A DNA stretch of 12,219 bases, from positions 1 to 12,219 of the forward strand of contig JABYQS010000847.1 of the NCBI GenBank assembly GCA_022592435.1, in the 5' to 3' direction. The notes under the pieces are model-generated. The model was not told the DNA's origin, searched no databases, and worked only from the letters and a program-made list of their open reading frames with translations. The stretch is from Cerioporus squamosus (taxonomy: Eukaryota > Basidiomycota > Agaricomycetes > Polyporales > Polyporaceae). Shown here piece by piece: positions 9,643 through 12,219 of this stretch; position 1 is the stretch's first letter, and each line of letters opens with the position of its first letter. The position numbers and the translations under genes were made by a program.

Positions 9643-10919
9643 TTACTGCAGGATCAGTGGGCCTCCATCTGATCCGAACGCCACTGGCAATATCAATCGA
9701 AAGCTCAACGCTAAGAGTTCAATCAGCGAGAGCGAGAAGTTAATCAACACGAGGGTGCTTACGCTCAATATCATCTCACCGTAAGAAATGCGGTTCGACG
9801 CAGCTAACTTGGGAAGAGTATCGCCGATGATTGGCTCCACGATTCCTCTCAAGCTGCCGTCGCCTTCGTTCCGCTCGTACTCGATCCACACACCCCTGAG
9901 GTTGGGGAACCTCGGGCTCGGTAAGACTGCATCCAGCACATGCAGGTCCCAGATGGGTGATCGTCCCTCCCCGCGGAGGCCGCCCCACTGCGTGTCCCAC
10001 CTCCAGACGAAGCGAACGACGAGTTGCTCAATCATTCGCGGGAGCATGGACAGCACAGTCCCGAAGGGTGTGTACCGTGCCGGGTCGAAGTCCTCCTTTG
10101 CCGCATTGATCAACCCGCTCCGACAAGGCTTCACATGCAACCTGAGTAGTTGGAGGCGTGGACAGGTCGCGACGCAATCGGCGAGGAGGTTCCATGGAGG
10201 AAGCGATCCGGACTGATCTTACGTAGCAAAACTCAAGTTAGCACGATGATCCAGCGCAGTACTTGTGTGGCTGCTCACCTTTGCATTCTTCGTTCTCAAT
10301 GAGCCGGGTCAGGCTGATATCCAAGCACGTCACGAACTGTCCCGCCACGATGAGGAGCACACGCAACCCTTCGACGTCTTTCCACCTTCCTGGCTTCACG
10401 ACGACGGTCTGGAGGGACCTGGGAACGACAACCTGCGAGAGGTACGTGAAGTGGTCGTACGTCGACGCGCGACGGTCGAAGACGATGCAGGAGAGCTTCA
10501 CAGCCTTGGGTAGGTAGTGGACTCGACTTCCGGCTGCTTCACTTCTGAGTCTTCGTACAGAGCACCGTAGGGGCCCGCTACGATGAGGCGTCCGATCTCG
10601 CAGATCGGGACAGGATCGAGTACGGCGAGCAGTACGTTTCCTAGCCTCAGCTTGTCGTCGGAGGCATTATGTTTTCTATGTCTGTCAAGGACAGACTCGC
10701 GAGCGTGATGGATTGGGCGGGAGTGGGAGCTTCGTACGGACGCTTGAGCGTGCCTACTTTCCCGCCGGAGATACTCAGGCTCTTGAGGGACGTGCACTCG
10801 GACAGAGGGAACCTGGCGAAAATGTCCTCGTCCGCGCCAAACGTAAGGGTCAAGTCGATAATGTTCATGAGTTCCAACGGGGTGTGCGGTGGACCGCTGG
10901 CCGTGGAGGCCTCGGACAT
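9643..10919 (-). CDS. Leucine-rich, F-box-protein-like hypothetical protein; frame interrupted
   Basis: Four minus-strand segments form one protein-like stretch: 10919 to about 10672, about 10676 to 10507, about 10507 to 10279, and 10217 to 9643. Only the last junction is a clear intron (10218-10278, GTGAGC donor, GCTAAC branch point, TAAG acceptor, phase 1). A further in-frame intron (9711-9779) is possible near the end. The pattern of hydrophobic Leu-rich repeats, such as CTSLKSLSISGG, SITLASLSLTD, NVLLAVLDP and CPRLQLLRLHV, and the LPKLAA-type C-terminus resemble the large basidiomycete families of F-box/LRR proteins, which act as substrate adaptors for ubiquitin ligases. No F-box itself is visible, so the N-terminus may be missing in an unrecognised upstream exon. 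The first two junctions each need one extra base to stay in frame, near an A4 run at 10672-10675 and near 10505-10510. Either the gene is decaying or the sequence has indels. The family call is by resemblance only. Confidence 0.5.
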
Positions 10920-11327
10920 CTTCGAGGATCGGAGGTCATCCGCATGGCTATAGCTTCAAGTTGCCACCAGCCCAAGCTTAATTGAATGTGCTGAGGCCTT
11001 TGATCGAAGATCTCTGAATGAGGGGAAGGACAGAGAGAAGAAAGCGGATACTTGGGAGAGACAGAGAGCCGCAATCTATTCGAACCTCGTCAGCGCAGGT
11101 TTATGGAGCTTGTATGCGTGGGAATGCGGAAAAGTCAGGCGTTCGGAAGACTGTGCCCTCAAAACATACCTGAGTACATAGCGCCTAGCACTAGTTGCCC
11201 TCCTTGATGTGACCCTCGCAGTCGGCCGCGAAGCGCGATAGTACGCGTAGCGGTCATGATCATACCCACCCCTGGCCATTCGTACATGCTGTTTAGAGTC
11301 GCCAAAAGCCCTGACGGATATCCTAGC
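10920..11327. other. Upstream region of the leucine-rich gene and 3' flank of the zinc-finger gene
   Basis: No exon is firmly supported. On the minus strand a pyrimidine-rich tract ending in an AG near 11015 could be the acceptor of an intron leading into an upstream exon of the leucine-rich gene, but no F-box sequence is visible. Minus-strand frames across 11159-11327 only shadow the zinc-finger gene. Confidence 0.4.
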
Positions 11328-12219
11328 TCAGTGTTCAGCTGCATCTCTGTTCCCCGGCTGGTACAACGCATGAGCATCCCCAAAGCAGCGCCCCTTCTCC
11401 CTCCCCAGATGCCGCCCATACGCATCCCTCCGACTGAACGTCTTCCGGCACCCGCCCACCATGAGCACGCCTTCGAACTCGAACAGCTCCCCCTGTATGA
11501 GCTTCTCCGGGACCCCATGCGCAGCGGCATCGGAGCGGGACCCCACAGCAGACCCACTGCACCTTGTCCGCGGGGCGCGTGTGCGTGGCAAGGTGCCGCT
11601 TCATGTCCGGGGAGCGGCGGTTGTGCTGGAAGTATGGGCAGTAGGGGCATTGCCACTTGCTGCGCGGCACGGTGGGGGGTGGAATGACGTCTAACGAGAC
11701 ATGGACGTTGCGCCGTTTGCAGGTGATGAGGTCCGGCTGGGATGGCTCGGAGATGGGGACGTGTATGGATATGGATATGGATATGGATATGGAGAAGACG
11801 AGGATGCGCGCGAAGACGAACCATGGCGGCGACGGCGACGGGAACTGGAGCTCGCGGATGCTTCGAGAATGTGAACGCTGCCAGATGGCGCGTCTGGGAT
11901 GTTGTCGTCATATAGCAACGCGGGATCGACGAATCCCGGTTGCGGAGAGAGGTTGTAGTGCCCAGAGGCAAGGAGATGCGCGGGAATGGGATTCGTAGCG
12001 TCCTGCCCCTGGCTGGACGCGCCAACTATTGCAGAATGCAGGTCATGTTGAAAAAAGCTGGGATACACATGGTTCTGCGTGAATGTGCTTGTGTAGCAGG
12101 AGACATCGGGACAGAGGGGGGACGCGGTGCCGGGAAAGCAGTGTTCACGATGCCGGAGAGGCCGAGTTCGCAGACGGGTCGCAAGCGGCGATGGACGCCT
12201 CCGGAAACTCGAAGAGCAG
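11328..12219 (-). CDS. Fungal C2H2-type zinc-finger protein, 5' partial, two frame changes
   Basis: Probable DNA-binding nuclear protein. Minus strand, running off the right edge. A first exon (12219-12149) joins by a 61-nt intron (12088-12148, GTGAAC to CACAAG, phase 2) to a long exon. The N-terminal part is a low-complexity Ser/Arg region with a Pro-Tyr repeat. Then comes TCKRRNVHVSLDV, PRSKWQCPYC with a first finger (Cys-x2-Cys ... His-x3-His in MKRHLATHT), WVCCGVP, and a second finger GGCRKTFSRRDAYGRHL followed by EKGRCFGDAHALYQPGN, ending at the stop at 11328. This order matches a basidiomycete zinc-finger family with long fingers that I recognise, though I know no assigned target. Conserved blocks lie in three frames. 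The shift between the Pro-Tyr region and TCKRRN needs one added base (perhaps in the G4 run at 11755-11758), and that after WVCCGVP needs one removed base (about 11530-11540). No plausible introns explain them. Pseudogene or sequence errors are both possible. Confidence 0.75.
11764..11793. repeat. (TATGGA)5 hexanucleotide repeat within the zinc-finger gene
   Basis: Five perfect 6-bp units. On the coding (minus) strand the frame open from upstream encodes alternating Pro-Tyr, while the frame continuous with the zinc fingers would encode Ser-Ile. Unit number changes would not shift the frame. It lies within ten bases of the first apparent frame change of this gene. Confidence 0.9.

Noticed and set aside
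11159..12025. Minus-strand open frame of 288 codons encoding a His-Ile repeat
   Set aside because: It overlaps the zinc-finger gene in the wrong frame; conserved zinc-finger blocks lie in other frames.
1..12219. Mobile elements, tRNA, rRNA, CRISPR arrays or phage-like systems
   Set aside because: No transposase, reverse transcriptase, terminal repeats, cloverleaf-like sequence or spaced repeat array was seen.

Overview
The window looks like nuclear DNA of a filamentous basidiomycete, probably an Agaricomycete. Protein-coding regions are GC-rich at third positions. They are broken by many short GT-AG introns (mostly 49-85 nt) with CTRAY-like branch points near the acceptor. Genes lie on both strands with compact spacers, and there are no operons or bacterial signals. 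Assignments rest on reading the translated sequence and on remembered family motifs; no searches were run.

Layout from left to right. 1-1284: no supported gene, ending in a short AG microsatellite. 1285-2189 (minus): a two-exon gene for a 277-residue single-pass membrane protein of a fungal family without known function. 2190-2982: nothing supported. 2983-3783 (minus): a weaker candidate gene with no recognised family. 3784-4529: promoter and 5'UTR of the next gene, with a TATA box at 4298. 4530-6794 (plus): a nine-exon malic enzyme of 543 residues, the best supported gene here. 6795-7938: its 3' flank with two small tandem repeats, then the probable 5'UTR of the next gene. 7939-9315 (plus): an eight-exon glutathionyl-hydroquinone reductase (ECM4/xi-class GST) of 309 residues, in which one intron has GA instead of GT at its donor. 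9643-10919 (minus): a leucine-rich, F-box-protein-like gene whose reading frame shifts twice without a convincing intron. 11328-12219 (minus, running off the right edge): a fungal C2H2-type zinc-finger gene, clearly recognisable but also with two frame changes.

Malic enzyme (pyruvate and NAD(P)H from malate) and the glutathionyl-hydroquinone reductase (thiol-dependent quinone detoxification) both belong to redox metabolism. Side-by-side location is normal for a fungal chromosome and is not evidence of a functional cluster.

I see no mobile element, tRNA, rRNA, CRISPR array, biosynthetic cluster or convincing new system. The points most worth checking are the GA-AG intron, the cluster of single-base frame changes in the two right-hand genes, the unusually short N-terminus of the malic enzyme, and the two uncharacterised minus-strand genes on the left.
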